Shown: positions 1 through 12,205, counted from the first letter of the stretch. The stretch: 64,000 bases of DNA from Muraenolepis orangiensis (GCA_027704905.1 JANIIK010000702.1:1-64000), one strand, 5' to 3'. A program made the numbers and translations. Notes: generated by a model from the sequence alone, not told the origin.

Positions 1-1250
1 TGGGAGAAATGGACAACGATTACTAACTGACTTGGTACACCTGTAATAACCAATAGACAAATGAGAATGTGCCTCCAAACTGCTTTTATTATGCTTCTGC
101 CCTTGCCCTTTGGATTGTAGCCTCAAGGGATTCTTTTATGGCACTTAAAAACATATCATTCCCCAAATCTGTAAAATGTGCCAGGGCAGTCAAATTTAAT
201 GCAAGGATGCCTGACAATTTCTCCACCTTATCCTTAACACATCTGCCCATCTCTCTGTTCACCCACATTCTGGCCTTGTAAAGTTTCCTCCAGTGACATC
301 TTTCATTAATGGAGGAAAGGATGATCTTTATGTCCGGAAAGATGTCATGGAGGTGCAGCAGGTCCTGCTTCATTGCTGTGACAAGCTCCACTCCCTTGAC
401 GTTGCCAAGGTATATTTAGGTTATTGTATGACTTTTCTAAAAGAATAGGCACATGGGTCGGGGACAGGCGGCCCGCGGCACATTGGTGAATGCTCCCGTC
501 CTCATTTCAAAGAGGTTTCCTAATGCCTTGATGTTGTTGTAATCAAACACTGTGGACCAATCCTAGCCTGTGTATTCTCCTGGCTTTTTGCGGGCACTTC
601 AGGGAAGCATGACACAGTACAAGCTCAATGTAGCTGGGCAATAGTTTAACCGTATGGACCATACACAACAAACAACACATACTAATCACGGTATATACAG
701 TGGTACCGCAAATAATTCTAAAATGATAGCCCACTATAAAATGTAGATTAGACTTGATTGCCATGCGCTCCCCGGATACACTTGACATGTATGATGTAGG
801 TCTTGATTTGGCTGATGAGGAAAACACATAGGCCTACACAGGTCATTAACCCAATCTGATTAACCCAGTATTCATTTTTACACAATTACACTTTAGGATT
901 ATGTACACATGTAATACTATAAAAAAATACATACATATATATATATACACATATATTATACACATACAATTAGGTAACCTACAAAGAGTTAGCTAGAAAA
1001 CAACTGAAACTAAAACCCAACCCAATGTCTTCTCATTAGGCTGCAGGCTTAGTTGGTTGTTTGAGTTCACGTTCCTTTGTGGGAAATTCCACATGAAGAG
1101 AAAGAGGCTGGATTTAAAGCGCACTTTGGTAACCAATCTGTCGTAGACAGTGGTGAAATGACTAACTAGTCGACAGCACCAGTATAAATGAAAAGAGAGT
1201 GACCAATTTACACTTTTGTACCTTGGCCTCAGCCTTTAGAGCATGACTAT
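1..1250. other. Non-coding, duplicated in block C
   Basis: No convincing gene. The first bases continue, in the block C copy, a decayed L1-type LINE C-terminus. The ORFs of 60-100 codons here have no recognisable domain. Confidence 0.5.
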
Positions 1251-1256
1251 TTTTGC

Positions 1257-1500
1257 GACCGGGTGGCAGAACAGCTCAGTCTGTCAGAACTTTGCTTTGG
1301 GAACCGGAAGGTTGCCGGTTCAAGTCCCCAAAACACATGTGCGCACACTGCCAAGGTGCCTTTGAGCAAGGCACAAGACCCCACACACTGCTTCCCCCCT
1401 TGGTGCTGAATACAAAAATAGCGGACCCACTGCTCCTAATAATAGGATGGGTTAAATGCAGAGAAACAAAAAACAAACAATTTATTGGTCACAATAAATT
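1257..1500 (+). mobile_element. tRNA-derived SINE
   Basis: The head contains an A-box-like AGCTCAGTCTGTC and a B-box GGTTCAAGTCC about 45 bp apart, followed by a body with the GTGCCTTTGAGCAAGGCAC core and a 3' part with TAGGATGGGTTAAATGCAGAG and an AATAAA-like end. This is the usual layout of fish tRNA-derived SINEs. Its copy in block C is at 35467-35711. Confidence 0.8.
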
Positions 1501-1755
1501 TATATTTATATTTTAGCATGCCCAAAAACACTAACTGTAGCAAACTGTAGATGAGTGTGTGACTGTTGGCCGAAACAAATGTATTTTTATCAATAAAACC
1601 AGTGTTTTGTGTGTTCCGCATGTCTGCGCCTTCCGTGCACTCTGTTCGTGCAGACGACACAGAGCATGTGGTTTCTGTGGTCAAGGCCTTCCACGTAGCA
1701 AAGACCCCTCTGACACTGTTGACAGGATGTCGACATGGTTTCCTGTGTTGTTATG

Positions 1756-1756
<1 letters not shown>

Positions 1757-1795
<39 letters not shown>

Positions 1796-1905
1796 GTTTA
1801 TTAATATATATAGTTATATATATATATATAGTTATATATATATAGTTATATATATATATAGTTATATAACTATAGTTATATATAGTTATATATATAAGAC
1901 AAATA
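1757..1905. repeat. GATA microsatellite plus TA-rich tract
   Basis: About nine GATA units followed by interrupted TATATAG repeats. The block C counterpart (35967-36245) is much longer. Confidence 0.9.
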
Positions 1906-1990
1906 TGCCACTGAATCTCCCCAGGCACTATACAAAAACATGCGCCATGCTTAGTGTGGGTAAGCAGAGCTGTATGACCACAGCAGCACC

Positions 1991-2026
1991 GTTTCCTGTG
2001 TCAAGTTTCCATTTGACACAGGAAAC
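1991..2026. repeat. Short inverted repeat
   Basis: TTTCCTGTGTCAA and its reverse complement TTGACACAGGAAA flank an 8-bp loop. The same structure is at about 24910-24945, and with one arm mutated (CTGCGTC) at about 36340-36375. Confidence 0.7.
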
Positions 2027-2347
2027 TCTGGCCCACACCATAAAACTGTACTTTCTTATAACCCAACAATAATCCAAATGTATAATGTAATATATTTGAT
2101 TATTTTATTGTGCAAATGCGCAATTAATGCGCAAAAATAAATAATTTCTTGCTGCTCTATACCATGGTTTCTTTGTCTTACTATTAGGGTAATTAGCATA
2201 TGATGTATAAAACAGCTTATGATTGCATGTTTGGCGTCCCATCTGTATGATCTGAATTCTGTTGAAAGCTGGGATAACGGACACAGTGATGTAATCATCT
2301 GTGTGAAAGCTTCAACTGAACTGTCTGCTGGTCAGTTAATTCCAGGG

Positions 2348-2407
2348 GGTCTATTGTACTATTGTAAGTCGCTTTGGACAAAGTGTCTGCTAAATGTAAT
2401 GTAATGT
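2348..2407 (+). repeat. Fish repeat tail motif (GTAAGTCGCTTTGGA...)
   Basis: Contains GTAAGTCGCTTTGGACAAA and CTGCTAAATGTAATGTAATG, the 3' tail of common teleost interspersed repeats. Further copies are at 22204-22258, 25307-25363, 36706-36755 and a degenerate one at 48790-48832. Confidence 0.65.
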
Positions 2408-3137
2408 CTACACACCACATGGATAGACCTAAACATCTTCCTGACCAGTAGCACACTCCTTGGCAACCGAGGTACAACCACAAAAAGTGGTTTCAGAGAA
2501 TCGGGGGAACAAAAACGGTCAAGCAACCGGCCGAACATCCTGAATACTCTGCATTTCCTGACGTGTTTCCAAAACCAAGGGCCATGGGTCGATTATCCAT
2601 GGGCCTTAGTGCTCCTCATCCATACACATACATCCATACAGTAGTACATGTACCGCCAGAAGTCAAGTCAAGTCAAGAAGGACACCTGGACATCCGTCAC
2701 CAGTACCGAAAGCAAGGCAAGGCATAGGTGTCTTGAACATGATACCAGAAGTGGTTTTTGGTTTTGTTGACGTTGATCAGAGTACATGGAAACATGTGTT
2801 TCACAGAAACAACCTGAGCACCGCAGCACAGGAGGAAATGTACCCACGGTTTCGCTACCTTTGATGCAAGCCAATAGGATACTCTGGTTGTTCACAGTTT
2901 GAGGGGGGGGCTGTACAACTAGCAAGCCAGTATGATGTTAGGGGCTTCACTCACCATCATACACAAACCAAGATCACTGTGCATTTTAAACAATGTTCAG
3001 TTACTTTTCTCACCTCCATGCCATCCCGATACTTCAAGGTCTTCGAGTCCTTGCTTCAAAAATCAAATGTATATAAATATCCATAGTCTTGAAGACCAGT
3101 AAAGAACGACATGACCCTGAATGAAGGCTTGAATCCC

Positions 3138-3300
3138 TCTTAATTGGTCACATACATGTACACACAGTGAAATCAGTTTCTCTGCATTTAACCATCCTAG
3201 TATTAGAAGCAGTGAGTGGGCAGCTATTGTGTATACAGCTGCCTGGGTCAAGCAGTGTAGAGGGTCTGGTGCCTTGCTCAAGGGCACCTTGGCAGTGGCA
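3138..3300 (-). mobile_element. SINE 3' part, reversed
   Basis: Reverse complement of the SINE body: CTCTGCATTTAACC..., then CTTGCTCAAGGGCACCTTGGC. The tRNA-like head is missing. Copies lie in block B at 26252-26408 and block C at 37481-37642. Confidence 0.7.
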
Positions 3301-3359
3301 CCTTTTTCCAAGTACCAGTTCTCATTCTGTCTGCAGTCTGCAGGTGCAGGTAGAGTGCA

Positions 3360-4400
3360 CAGCACACATGGCTTGATGGGAGGCAAGTTAAAGTGTTAAA
3401 GGGAAGATGTGAATCTGAGACCCATCTTAGACCACAGAGATTACCACCCTTGATGACACTTATCGGCTCTTACCAATCACAGCTTCCGTAGCTTAAGGTT
3501 CAGGGGCCTATATACAGTATATATATCATTGTTTTATTGACAATTTAATTTAATCTTATTTTTGATGCCAATATTTGCATATTATTTAAAGATCAACGAT
3601 TTATATACAGGTGTGTTTCACGATTCTTTGCTTCTACAATATTCGTATCGTCACGTTGACTGAAAAACAGTTTTTCTTTTTATGCCAGAAAACCAATGTT
3701 ATCATAGTCGAAGCAAATGAATGGTTTGGTCATGTTCAGTTAAAAAACAATGGCAGACACAGACAGACCTGATCAAGCCAAACCTCAATGTATATGTTGA
3801 ATCCACACAAAATATAAAATCACACATTAAAATATAGGAATATCGCAATATTAACAGAATCGCACATATTGTATCAGCCCTCAAAAATCTAAATGTCTCA
3901 TCGTGATGTCCCTGCTGATTCCCAGGCAAAGCTTTCCATGAGTTCAAAAACGCTTTTTGATTAATTTTTTTATTTGTCAAACTAAGCTTCCTCATCAAGT
4001 GGACATGGAAGATATTAACGGTTCCATTGTGTATTTGATCGGCAATACCATGTATATTTTCCTATGAATACAATGTGATGTACACGTAACTGTGGAAATA
4101 TGTCTCTTGCTTACCAGTCATATCATAATGAACAATTTTAGTATTCAAAACTGCAAATACATTTACGTTTAAGGCATGTTGTGGTGCGCTACGTTTAAAA
4201 CCCCACATCTGCTGCTAGAGACGATTTCCATTTTCAAGTGTCGCAGCATATTAGTTTTTAGGGGACATGTGATCCGTGTTGCCTAAATAAGACATGAACA
4301 CTTGAACAGATCCGGCCAATCGAAAGACACGCTGGTGTCTGAAGAGAGCGGCTGAAAAGAGGTTGCATTCTTTCCATTGAACAGATATTTTCACACCAAG
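3360..4400. other. Non-coding upstream region of NITR-like gene, copy A
   Basis: AT-rich with no recognisable exon. It lies directly upstream of the signal-peptide exon at 4401 and is conserved at 37700-38740, so it would hold any promoter. I could not identify a convincing TATA box or factor site. Confidence 0.4.
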
Positions 4401-5546
4401 ATGTCTCTGATGTTACATTTCACCCTGACGTTTCTATACCATTACGTTTCTCTAAAACAGGTAATTTTCGCTTTTTTTTTTTAAATGTATCTTGCAATTT
4501 CGTTTACATTCACTTCAGATTATTTTATGTTTTATTGCATTTGGATCATGTGTATTCATGTGTAACATTAAATTAGACTTTACCTTCAGTGTAATTTTAT
4601 TTATTTAATTGTAATTGTAATTTAATAATCGAATTAATGATGGTAATCTTAATTTTTTTTAAATATTTTCATACCATTACACTTTTTGGGGATATTGTGT
4701 TAATCTTTTAAATTTTTTATTAATCATAATTTACAATTGAATCATTCATTTAAATGAATCCCAGTCACATGAATTCACCTTCTTTGAGGGTCTTTACCTT
4801 AGCGTGCAGACAGCGGGGTCCACCGTCCGCGCCGTGGTCCATCCAGAGGGTCCCCGACGGCCAGGCGCTCTGACCGTGAGCTGCGTGGTTCAGGATGCCA
4901 CCGACTGCCACCGCCGTGGCGAGGGGGAGCCGAGGGTGTTCTGGTTCCGGGGCGCAACGGAATCCCGGCTCGGGGTTCTTTACGGCACCGGGGTCGAGAA
5001 CCGTCACTGCGAGGGGGACCCAGAGAATCACACCAGGACTTGTGTTTATCACTTGCAAAGGGATGGCCTCGACAAGCTATCTCAACAGGACACGGAGACA
5101 TTTTACTGCGCCGTGGTCTCCTGTGGAGTCATTCTGTTTGGGAGCGGCGCCGACGAGCGACAGGGCGGTGGGAGAAAGTCACTCACGTTTACGGGTCGTG
5201 CCTCTCCTCTTAGACTAAATGTGTTTTTATGGCTTTTTCCTCTGCAGAGATGCCAGAATCCCTCCACTTTGTGTATGTCATCCCTGACGGTTATTCTGGC
5301 TTCCGCGTTGTACAAGATGAGCAAGAGGATATCCAGCCAAGGTATTGCCTTTTTCTTATCCACTTTGATCTGATGATGTGTTTACATTTTATAATTCAGA
5401 CTTTGTTGTATCTTCTTCAGAACTCCGGCGGTCGGTAAATTGTTACATTATAAAAGTGCGTTGGTTTGTTTTGTTTGTTTTGAAAGGGGGACCATGAGAA
5501 GGACGTGAAGACGAGGCGGTTTATGACCTCTATTGGGTGTGTGTAA
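4401..5546 (+). pseudogene. NITR-like receptor with a single I-type Ig domain, frameshifted (copy A)
   Basis: Proposed exons are 4401-4460 (signal peptide, MSLMLHFTLTF...), 4810-5167 (one Ig domain), 5248-5341 (membrane), 5421-5434 and 5487-5546 (tail); AATAAA overlaps the stop at 5546. The Ig domain has the six-cysteine pattern of NITR I domains: SC, DC, HC, TC, FYC, SC, ending in the J-like FGSGA (NITRs usually FGNGT). It aligns cysteine for cysteine with the second domain of the intact NITR at 22974-24519. There is no V domain. The splice donor after FGSGADERQG falls at the same distance as in the intact gene, phase 1. The membrane exon is 94 nt, not a multiple of three (123 nt in the intact gene). 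Its start reads ESLHFVYV in the upstream frame, while SLTVILASALYKM is in another frame, so a frameshift lies near 5273-5285. The tail exon also seems shifted (EDEAVYDLYW is out of frame). It may be a pseudogene or encode a secreted form. Confidence 0.65.
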
Positions 5547-5551
5547 ATAAA
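5546..5551 (+). terminator. Polyadenylation signal AATAAA
   Basis: AATAAA begins at the last base of the TAA stop of the NITR-like copy A gene. The same arrangement is kept in block C at 39886-39891. Confidence 0.5.
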
Positions 5552-5737
5552 CTATGTACATTTTCCCCTTTGTCCAATGAAAAAATTTGAATGAATTATT
5601 TATTTTGTCTTTGGTGTTATTATTCTACAGTATTTGGCTGGATGTGTGCCATCAACTGGGTGTAGTACATGTCTAGTTGCTTACCACTTACCACGTTTTT
5701 ATTTATTTAATATACTGTATATATATATATATATATA

Positions 5738-5996
5738 TGGTAATGGTAATGGATGCTTTTATATAGCGCTTTTATCCAAAGCGCTTTACAAGTCATGGCT
5801 CACATTCACCCATTCATACACACATTCAACCACCGACAGCGGAGTCAGACATGCAAGGAGACAACCAGCACGTCAGGAGCAGTTAGGGTTAGGGTGTCTT
5901 GCTCAAGGACACCTCGACAGTTTTTGCTAGCTGGAGCCGGGGATCGAACCAGCAACCTTCGGTTGTGAGGTGACCTCCTGAGCTATACTGCCGCCT
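5738..5996 (-). mobile_element. tRNA-derived SINE, reversed
   Basis: On the minus strand the head reads GGCGGCAGTATAGCTCAGGAGG with the B-box GGTTCGATCC. The other end carries AAGCGCTTTTATCC...AAGCGCTTTACAA, typical of a teleost SINE family. It contains one GTTAGGGTTAGGG, which is not a telomere array. Its block C copy is at 40076-40334. Confidence 0.8.
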
Positions 5997-6123
5997 ATAT
6001 ATATTTTTTTTGTTTGTTTGTTTTGTTATTATTATTATTATTTTAAGGTTTGTGTGTGATCAGGATATGAATGCTTTGAATTACAATCATGAGTCACTCT
6101 GGCACCGTTCTATATCACAAACA

Positions 6124-6154
<31 letters not shown>

Positions 6155-7107
6155 CACACAAAAAATGTGTACATTTATTCATAAAACATCAGTACTTGCA
6201 TGCCTGCTTTATGTGATGAAACTGCTAAATGAAAATAAACAACAAACTAAAACAATATGTTTTTTTAACAATAAGAATAAGTTGTTAATGTCAATACGCA
6301 GTATAAAACAAAATGCACAATTTTAGCTAGAAAATGAGAATAAAAGGAACGTCATCCATTTGGGTTTTTGCAGACAGAAACTGGAAGTGGCGCCAGGTTG
6401 ACGTGGACACAGGCATAGCTACTGACCAGCAACCTGCTGTATCACTATAGGTCGGAGGGCGGGGCCGATAGCTTTATTGTTATATTATTGGGGCATTAAT
6501 TACCAAGTGTGACACATTTGACACAGAACTCTTAACCAAATGGGTTTCAAATGCAGGCTCAATGTATGAAAGTTTCCACCAGTTGAGTGAGAAGCATTGA
6601 GAGAGAAAAAAGGCGCTCTCGTCATCAGCCCCATACGTACAAACCTCATTGTATGATGAACATGGGTCGCCAACGCGGACGGCTCGGCACAAAACAGAAC
6701 TGGGCTTTTTAACCGCTTTCCGATTAAACGCACACACAGATACTCGCTGTCAAAAAAGAAAAAAAGATTGAAATGCTCTTTTGGCGTTGTGTGGTTTAGA
6801 GCTCAGCCTCCTTTTATGACATCCCCATTGAGTTGCTCTCCACCCCCAGATGTGTTTTATTTAACGATCCACGGAGGAGGGTGATTGTAAAGAGGTTGTC
6901 AATGATGCTTAACAGACGGATTCTAACTAGTTGGTCACTTGAAAGACGTTTTTTTTTATTTTTATCCATGCCAGGTGACCTTTTGGGGGTAAATCGACGG
7001 GACACAGCATTCCAACAACAAAGTACCGCAGTATTTGTTCCTACGACAAACAACAGGTCGCAATTCTATTTTTTTTGGGGGGGGGGGGGGGGGGGGAACT
7101 TTAAGGT
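5997..7107. other. Non-coding with CA repeat and poly-G tract
   Basis: Contains a (CA)n run at about 6122-6156 and a poly-G run at 7076-7098 (shorter in C at 41418-41430). No gene is recognised; the minus ORFs near 6500-7050 have no domain. Conserved in block C. Confidence 0.5.
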
Positions 7108-8642
7108 TTTTCTAGGGAAATTGGGGGTTGTATTAACAAAAATATTTAGGACAAGCAAAAGATGAATATCTACAACTTATGTACAAATATAAACAGGATG
7201 TGAAATACTTATCTACACCCCCCAATTTATGTTACGAGCCCAAAACGCCACTTAAGGACTGCGTAACATAAAAAAGGTCACAGAACTCGGTTGTGCGAAA
7301 AACGTGATTATTTATTACAACTGATGAACTGTAACAGAACATGACGGTAACCAAAGGAAAAAGGAAAAGAAAACCTCATGCTTCCAACCTTGATGGTACA
7401 AGTCTCATCTGCTCCCGACAAACAGAAAAAGAAGTGAGTCTTCCGGGGAAACTACCTAACCTACTCTAACTGACCCTAAACTAATAACGTGAAGGAAAAA
7501 TGGGCAAAGTGACCGTCAAGGGTAAATGATGTCAAAATCTCAAAACATGTTTAAAGTTAATTAACAAGAACTAAACTAAAGTGTGCCAGCGCGTCTGCCG
7601 TGGGAAAATCCCAGGTGAGAGAGAGAGACCGCCATCTTGGTAGAGGGGCGGTATTTATTCAGGAGGGCCGGCCCCAGCCAATGCACAATCAGTCAGCCAC
7701 GCCCAAACTCCACCTACAGGCACAGCGAAGGCGCAAAGACAGGGAAAGAAAAACAAGGAAAAACAAGCAAGCACTCTCAACCTTGTAACACCCCCACCCT
7801 TAAAAAAATAAATTGGGGGTTGTAAACAAAAATATTTAGGACAAGCAAAAGATGAATATCTACAACTTATGTACAAATATAAACAGGATGTGAAATACTT
7901 ATCTAATGTCCAGCTAAAGAATGCCGAACCAATTTCACTGGAAAAACCACACTAAAGTTAACACAGATAAATACATTTCACCCACAATTTATGTTAAAGA
8001 TAGTGGGCAAGTTCTTAACTATGCACGAGAAAGTGCATCCGCAACAACATTATCCCTGCCACGGATATGTTGAATGCTAATATTAAAGCCTTGTAAGAGA
8101 AGGCTCCACCGCATCAAACGCTGATTTTGATTCCGCATCCGGTCAAGAAAAGTTAGCGGATTATGATCGGTGTAGACAGTAACCGGCTGTGCGGCACCAC
8201 CCACATAGACCTCAAAATGCTGAAGCGCTAACACAAGAGCAAGAGCCTCTTTTTCAATGGTGGAATACACACGTTGTTGGATGTTAAATTTACGAGAAAA
8301 AAAACACAAAGGATGTTCCAACCCGTCTTCTCCACGCTGCATAAGGACTGCACCAGCCCCTAAGTCACTCGCGTCCACAGCAAGAACAAAAGGAACAGAG
8401 AAATTAGGAGCAGCGAGCACAGGAGCAGTTGTGAGCAACGCCTTCACAGAGTCAAAAGACAATTGACTTTTCTCAGTCCACTGAAATAAACGTTTAGTGC
8501 TGAGAAGATCCGTAAGAGGTACAGCTACTACAGAAAAGTTCCTGCAGAAAGATCTGTAGTATCCAACCATACCAAGAAATCTCCTGAGCTCACGACGTGT
8601 TGTTGGGGCAGGGTAGCTCAAAATTACGTTTTGGGCTCGTAA
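7108..8642 (-). mobile_element. Ty3/gypsy LTR retrotransposon fragment, rearranged
   Basis: Present in A only: C runs straight from CTTTAAGG to GTCAGACAAATT at about 41440. On the minus strand, 8019-8621 encodes about 200 residues of the end of reverse transcriptase plus RNase H (FLGMVGYY, VDASDLGAGA and YTDHNPLTFL are characteristic). Downstream lies a likely 3' LTR at 7231-7789, with termini TGTTAC...GTAACA, next to a polypurine tract (minus AAGGGTGGGGG) at 7790-7800. About 85 bp of internal sequence (7820-7905) is repeated outside the LTR at 7119-7204. The right edge, 8625-8642, is an LTR end in the opposite orientation. Gag, protease, most RT and integrase are missing, so it cannot move on its own. 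Confidence 0.85.
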
Positions 8643-9825
8643 CAGTCAGACAAATTGAGGGGACCGCCGGGACGAAACCGGTTGTGTCGAGCGTGTCGTA
8701 AGAAGAAAATCTTAAAAACGTACACAATCCCCACAGGAGAAGGGTTGAGCGGGGGCCCATGGTCTCTCGCCGCTGTCTTCTGTCCTCCCAGAGTCTGCCG
8801 TCTTGAGTGAGTGAAGAGCAGCAGACCTTCACCAGCCACATGTCTCTCAGGCGCAAAACAAGGTTAAGTGTGGTCGGCTGTTCAGAAAGTGCTGACAATG
8901 CTACAATGTTCATTCACGAGGCTACCTGTGCATGTCTTTAACATCCGCTTCAGCTAACCATGGCAGACTGACCTAATCAATTGGTGTATATTTAAGTATG
9001 TATATATAAAAAAACAAAACTAAAATATATAGCCTTTATCAGGGTTACAATTTAAACAGGTGTCATAGGTTAAAGAGTCAAAGGGGTAACTTGACTACAT
9101 ACGACAAAGAAGAAAATAAACAAATCGTTTCTGATTCTTCCACTCCATTCTACTATTACGAATTGATGCATTACTAAAGAAAATATACAGTATATATATA
9201 ATTTGATGTAACCCTTATTTAACCAGAGAGTACTTTTTCAAGGGTGCCCTTCTAAGGGTGGTAGCAGCAGTCAACAACATAGCTTCTGAGGGGCAACAAT
9301 TAGGTAACAATTAGTTTACAATATCAAATAGTATGTACAACATATCATTGCAGAAGTTCGTCATCCAGAATGACGATAATGACGAGGAGGATATCGACTT
9401 CAAATCAGGCCCTTTTTTGGTTGAGTTTTTTCTATTTCAGTGTTTTCTCTGTATTTGTCTGTACCATACTGTTCCATTTTTCTACCTTAAATCACTGTTA
9501 TATTGCACTATTTGGTGTGTTGTACTGCATTGAAACATGGTCCTACTCTGTGAACCCTAGCTGCAGTGCTTCAACAAAAGATACACATCTTTGGGCCAAA
9601 CCCGTGCAAGCCGTTTCCTGTGGTGTGTTTACAGGAAGCTACTGTGAGATGAGCCGACCTCCCGCCCAAGAGACTCTCTCTCTTTTGCTTCACTGTCCTA
9701 GTGATGTTCTACAATTATAATCAACACACACACACACACGTATTTATATTTGCTGGTAACAGAGAGAACTATGACATGCGTTGTAACAGTCCGTTTGGGA
9801 GGAGCCTATGACCACAGGTAAACGG
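8643..9825. other. Non-coding, duplicated in block C
   Basis: Corresponds to C 41440-42590. Minus ORFs near 8624-8913 are shared by both copies but show no recognisable domain. The stretch near 9360-9410 encodes an acidic run (NDDNDEEDIDF) of unknown meaning. Confidence 0.4.
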
Positions 9826-10060
9826 CAGTTGGTAAATGGACATCATTTATAAAGCGCTTTTCTAACCAGTCTCAAATCTCAAAGCGCTTTACAAGTCAAG
9901 CCTCACACTCACCCATTCAAACACCGATGTCGGAGTCAGCCATGCAAGGTGCCCACCAGCATTTAATTAAAAATGACCCACAGCTGTACAGCCTCACCAG
10001 CCAATCAGTCCAATTCAGGCTAGGTGAGGCTGCTTAAACCAGCCACCAACCACACACACA
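9826..10060 (-). mobile_element. Partial SINE-like repeat, A only
   Basis: Has the AAGCGCTTTTCTAACC and AAGCGCTTTACAAGTCAAG ends and CTCACCCATTCAA of the family at 5738-5996 but no tRNA head. It falls in a stretch (about 9770-10110) absent from the block C counterpart near 42590-42600. Confidence 0.55.
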
Positions 10061-10290
10061 CTCAACAGTGCCGGAATGCCGCATTTCAAAATCGCCAGAT
10101 TGAGGAGGTCAGAGTTGAATTCTGTCAATCAGAATCAGACCGCTTTATTTTCATTGCAGTACAACAGAATTGTTTACTTTGAATACGCTTTGAAGCTGAT
10201 CTGAATAGGCCTTCAATCGTCTTCTCATCCACCTCCAAAATATGTGTTAAAATAATGCACACTTTAAATGTAACTTTAACTCTAACTTTT

Positions 10291-10500
10291 AGGGCAGCAG
10301 TAGCTCAGTCTGTCGGAACTTGGCTTAGGAACAAAGTCCCCGAAACACCTGCGCTCTGCCGAGGTGCCTTTGAGCAAGGCACCAGACCCCTACACTGCTC
10401 CCCGGGCACTGTATATCAAATGACTGCCTACTGCTCCTAATACTAGGATGGGTTAAATGCAGAGAAACTGTGTGTGTGTACATGTATGTGACCAATAAAA
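10291..10500 (+). mobile_element. tRNA-derived SINE
   Basis: GGCAGCAGTAGCTCAGTCTG head, a shortened B-box region (ACAAAGTCCCC), the TTTGAGCAAGGCACC core and the TAGGATGGGTTAAATG tail. The block C copy is at 42781-42991. Confidence 0.8.
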
Positions 10501-11138
10501 AAGGATTCCATACAAATTTTTACACTCATGGGGCGTGTGGGCGAAGACGTGCTATTTTCATCCATTCACCTCTGCTGAGTCTAAAAACCACTCTGTGCTC
10601 CTCCTTATTCTCAGAGAGGTAGCGGTAGCAGTTTCATGTTCCAGGCAGACCACAGACTAGGCCTTACAAAACAACAATATGCAGATGCTGCTGCTGTTAA
10701 GAATGCCTCAACCCCCCTGGCATGAGAGGCAGACGCGCTATCTTAGGGAAGCTAAAACTCCACACCTACCGAACACCTTGACAGGAAAGTGTGTTCATGA
10801 ACTCTGTCTTGGAAAGACTCTGGATTGTAGGGGTGCAGTCCCAGTAGTTTGTCTGAAACACTGTAGCTTCATTCAGCTGCACCGTCGCCGTACTGTGGGG
10901 GGCCTGGCTTGATCAGGTGATAATTGGCCACCTGCTTGGCGATGTCGCCAGGAGGAGAAAATAGACTCCACCCATTACAATGGCCATGAAGAGTCAAGTG
11001 AGCTGAAGTAAGACGTGAGACTGCGATGGATGTCATGGAACAGCATGTTCAGCAGTTTTCTCTGCACATTCATTAAGTCTGTGGAGAATATGATATGAAT
11101 CACCACATCTGGGGGTATTATCCACTACAAGGATATGT
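10500..11138. other. Non-coding with a weak tRNA-like reversed segment
   Basis: Corresponds to C 42991-43629. Around 10700-10790 the minus strand resembles the tRNA-like repeats that follow (CTGCCTCTCATGCCAGG). No gene is seen. Confidence 0.35.
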
Positions 11139-11470
11139 AACAGTGAGTGTTCTGCACTGGGCTCGAACTCACGACCCCCGGCATGAGAGACACTCCAACA
11201 AGGGAAGATAAAAACCCACAGGCTCTAGCTTCATCGCTAGAACGTTGTTTGGGTGTCGGGGAGTGAGGTTTACTCACTGAGCAGCAGAACCGGCTGGTTA
11301 CCGTTACACTCACCCCCTAGACCTCACTCTTATCCGGGTCACAGCACCAATGTAACCGTGAGTGTCCCGCACTGGGCTCGAACTCACGACCCCCCGACAT
11401 GAGAGGCAGATGCTTTAACAAGGGAAGCTTAAAACTCACAGGCTCTAGCTTCATCGCAAGAATGTATTTT
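11139..11470 (-). repeat. Two tandem tRNA-like repeat units
   Basis: Two related units of about 200 bp begin GTAAC(A/C)GTGAGTGT and share GCACTGGGCTCGAACTCAC. On the minus strand this gives a B-box-like GAGTTCGAGCC downstream of GCATCTGCCTCTCATG, so they derive from a tRNA-like sequence. In block C the second unit is split by a solo LTR at 43920. Confidence 0.55.
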
Positions 11471-11965
11471 ATGTGTGGGGCACGTGAGGATCCATTACTC
11501 ATATCCATCAATGACCATGAATTTGAACTCAGTGCCATTGTGCCAACGCTTCTGTTTCTGGAGCAGAACACACAGTGCACTCATGTGTGTAGAGAAGTGG
11601 GGGGAAAGTAATTTACCAGAAGGTTAAGGGCCAAGAATGCATGAATGAATCGTGGTAAATGGATATCGTCATTCAATAAGATCCATAGTTGCGTGTTCAA
11701 AGTTGTCCGAAAATCCCGCTTGCTGGAGGAACATAGGTCAGACAGTTCGGTCGCTGTGATTTCGCTCGAGGCACAAACTGGTGAAAATTTGGGTCTTCCT
11801 CATTCAGATATGTCCGCATTTTATTTTATGTACATACAATTGTACATATGTAAACATATTTTAATCAATTATAATCTATGCCTCTGAGTCCAATTAGAGA
11901 TTGTTGGTGTGCTGGTCAAATGTGTCCATTACTCGTTCAGTCGATCAAATATTTACCACATAAAG

Positions 11966-12205
11966 CTTGGGAAGTGGGTGGTACTAGCTCAGTCAGTTGG
12001 GACTTGGCTTGGGAACAGGAAGGTCACCGGTTCAAGTCCCCTGAAACACCTGGGCTGCCCATAAGCAAGGCACCAGACCCCTACACTGCTCGCCGGGCGC
12101 TGTATATACAATAGCTGCCCACTGCTCCTAATACTAGACTAGGATGAGTTAAATGCAGAGACATTTTTTTCACTGTGTGTACATGTATGTGACCAATAAC
12201 TCAAT
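11966..12205 (+). mobile_element. tRNA-derived SINE
   Basis: GTGGTACTAGCTCAGTCAG head, B-box GGTTCAAGTCC and the GCAAGGCACCAGACCCC core, ending about 220 bp upstream of the receptor start codon. Copies are at 28688-28922 (B) and 44969-45192 (C), so it predates the duplication. Confidence 0.8.

Noticed and set aside
1257..1340. tRNA genes at SINE heads (also 10291, 11966, 28688, 42781, 44969, 53270)
   Set aside because: A- and B-box-like motifs are present but the sequences continue into the same SINE body each time and do not fold into a clean tRNA end.
5886..5900. Telomeric repeat (GTTAGGGTTAGGG)
   Set aside because: Only two units, inside a SINE present in both blocks.
8624..8913. Minus-strand ORFs conserved in both blocks (also 41383-41709)
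   Set aside because: Conservation is explained by the recent duplication; no domain or splice structure recognised.
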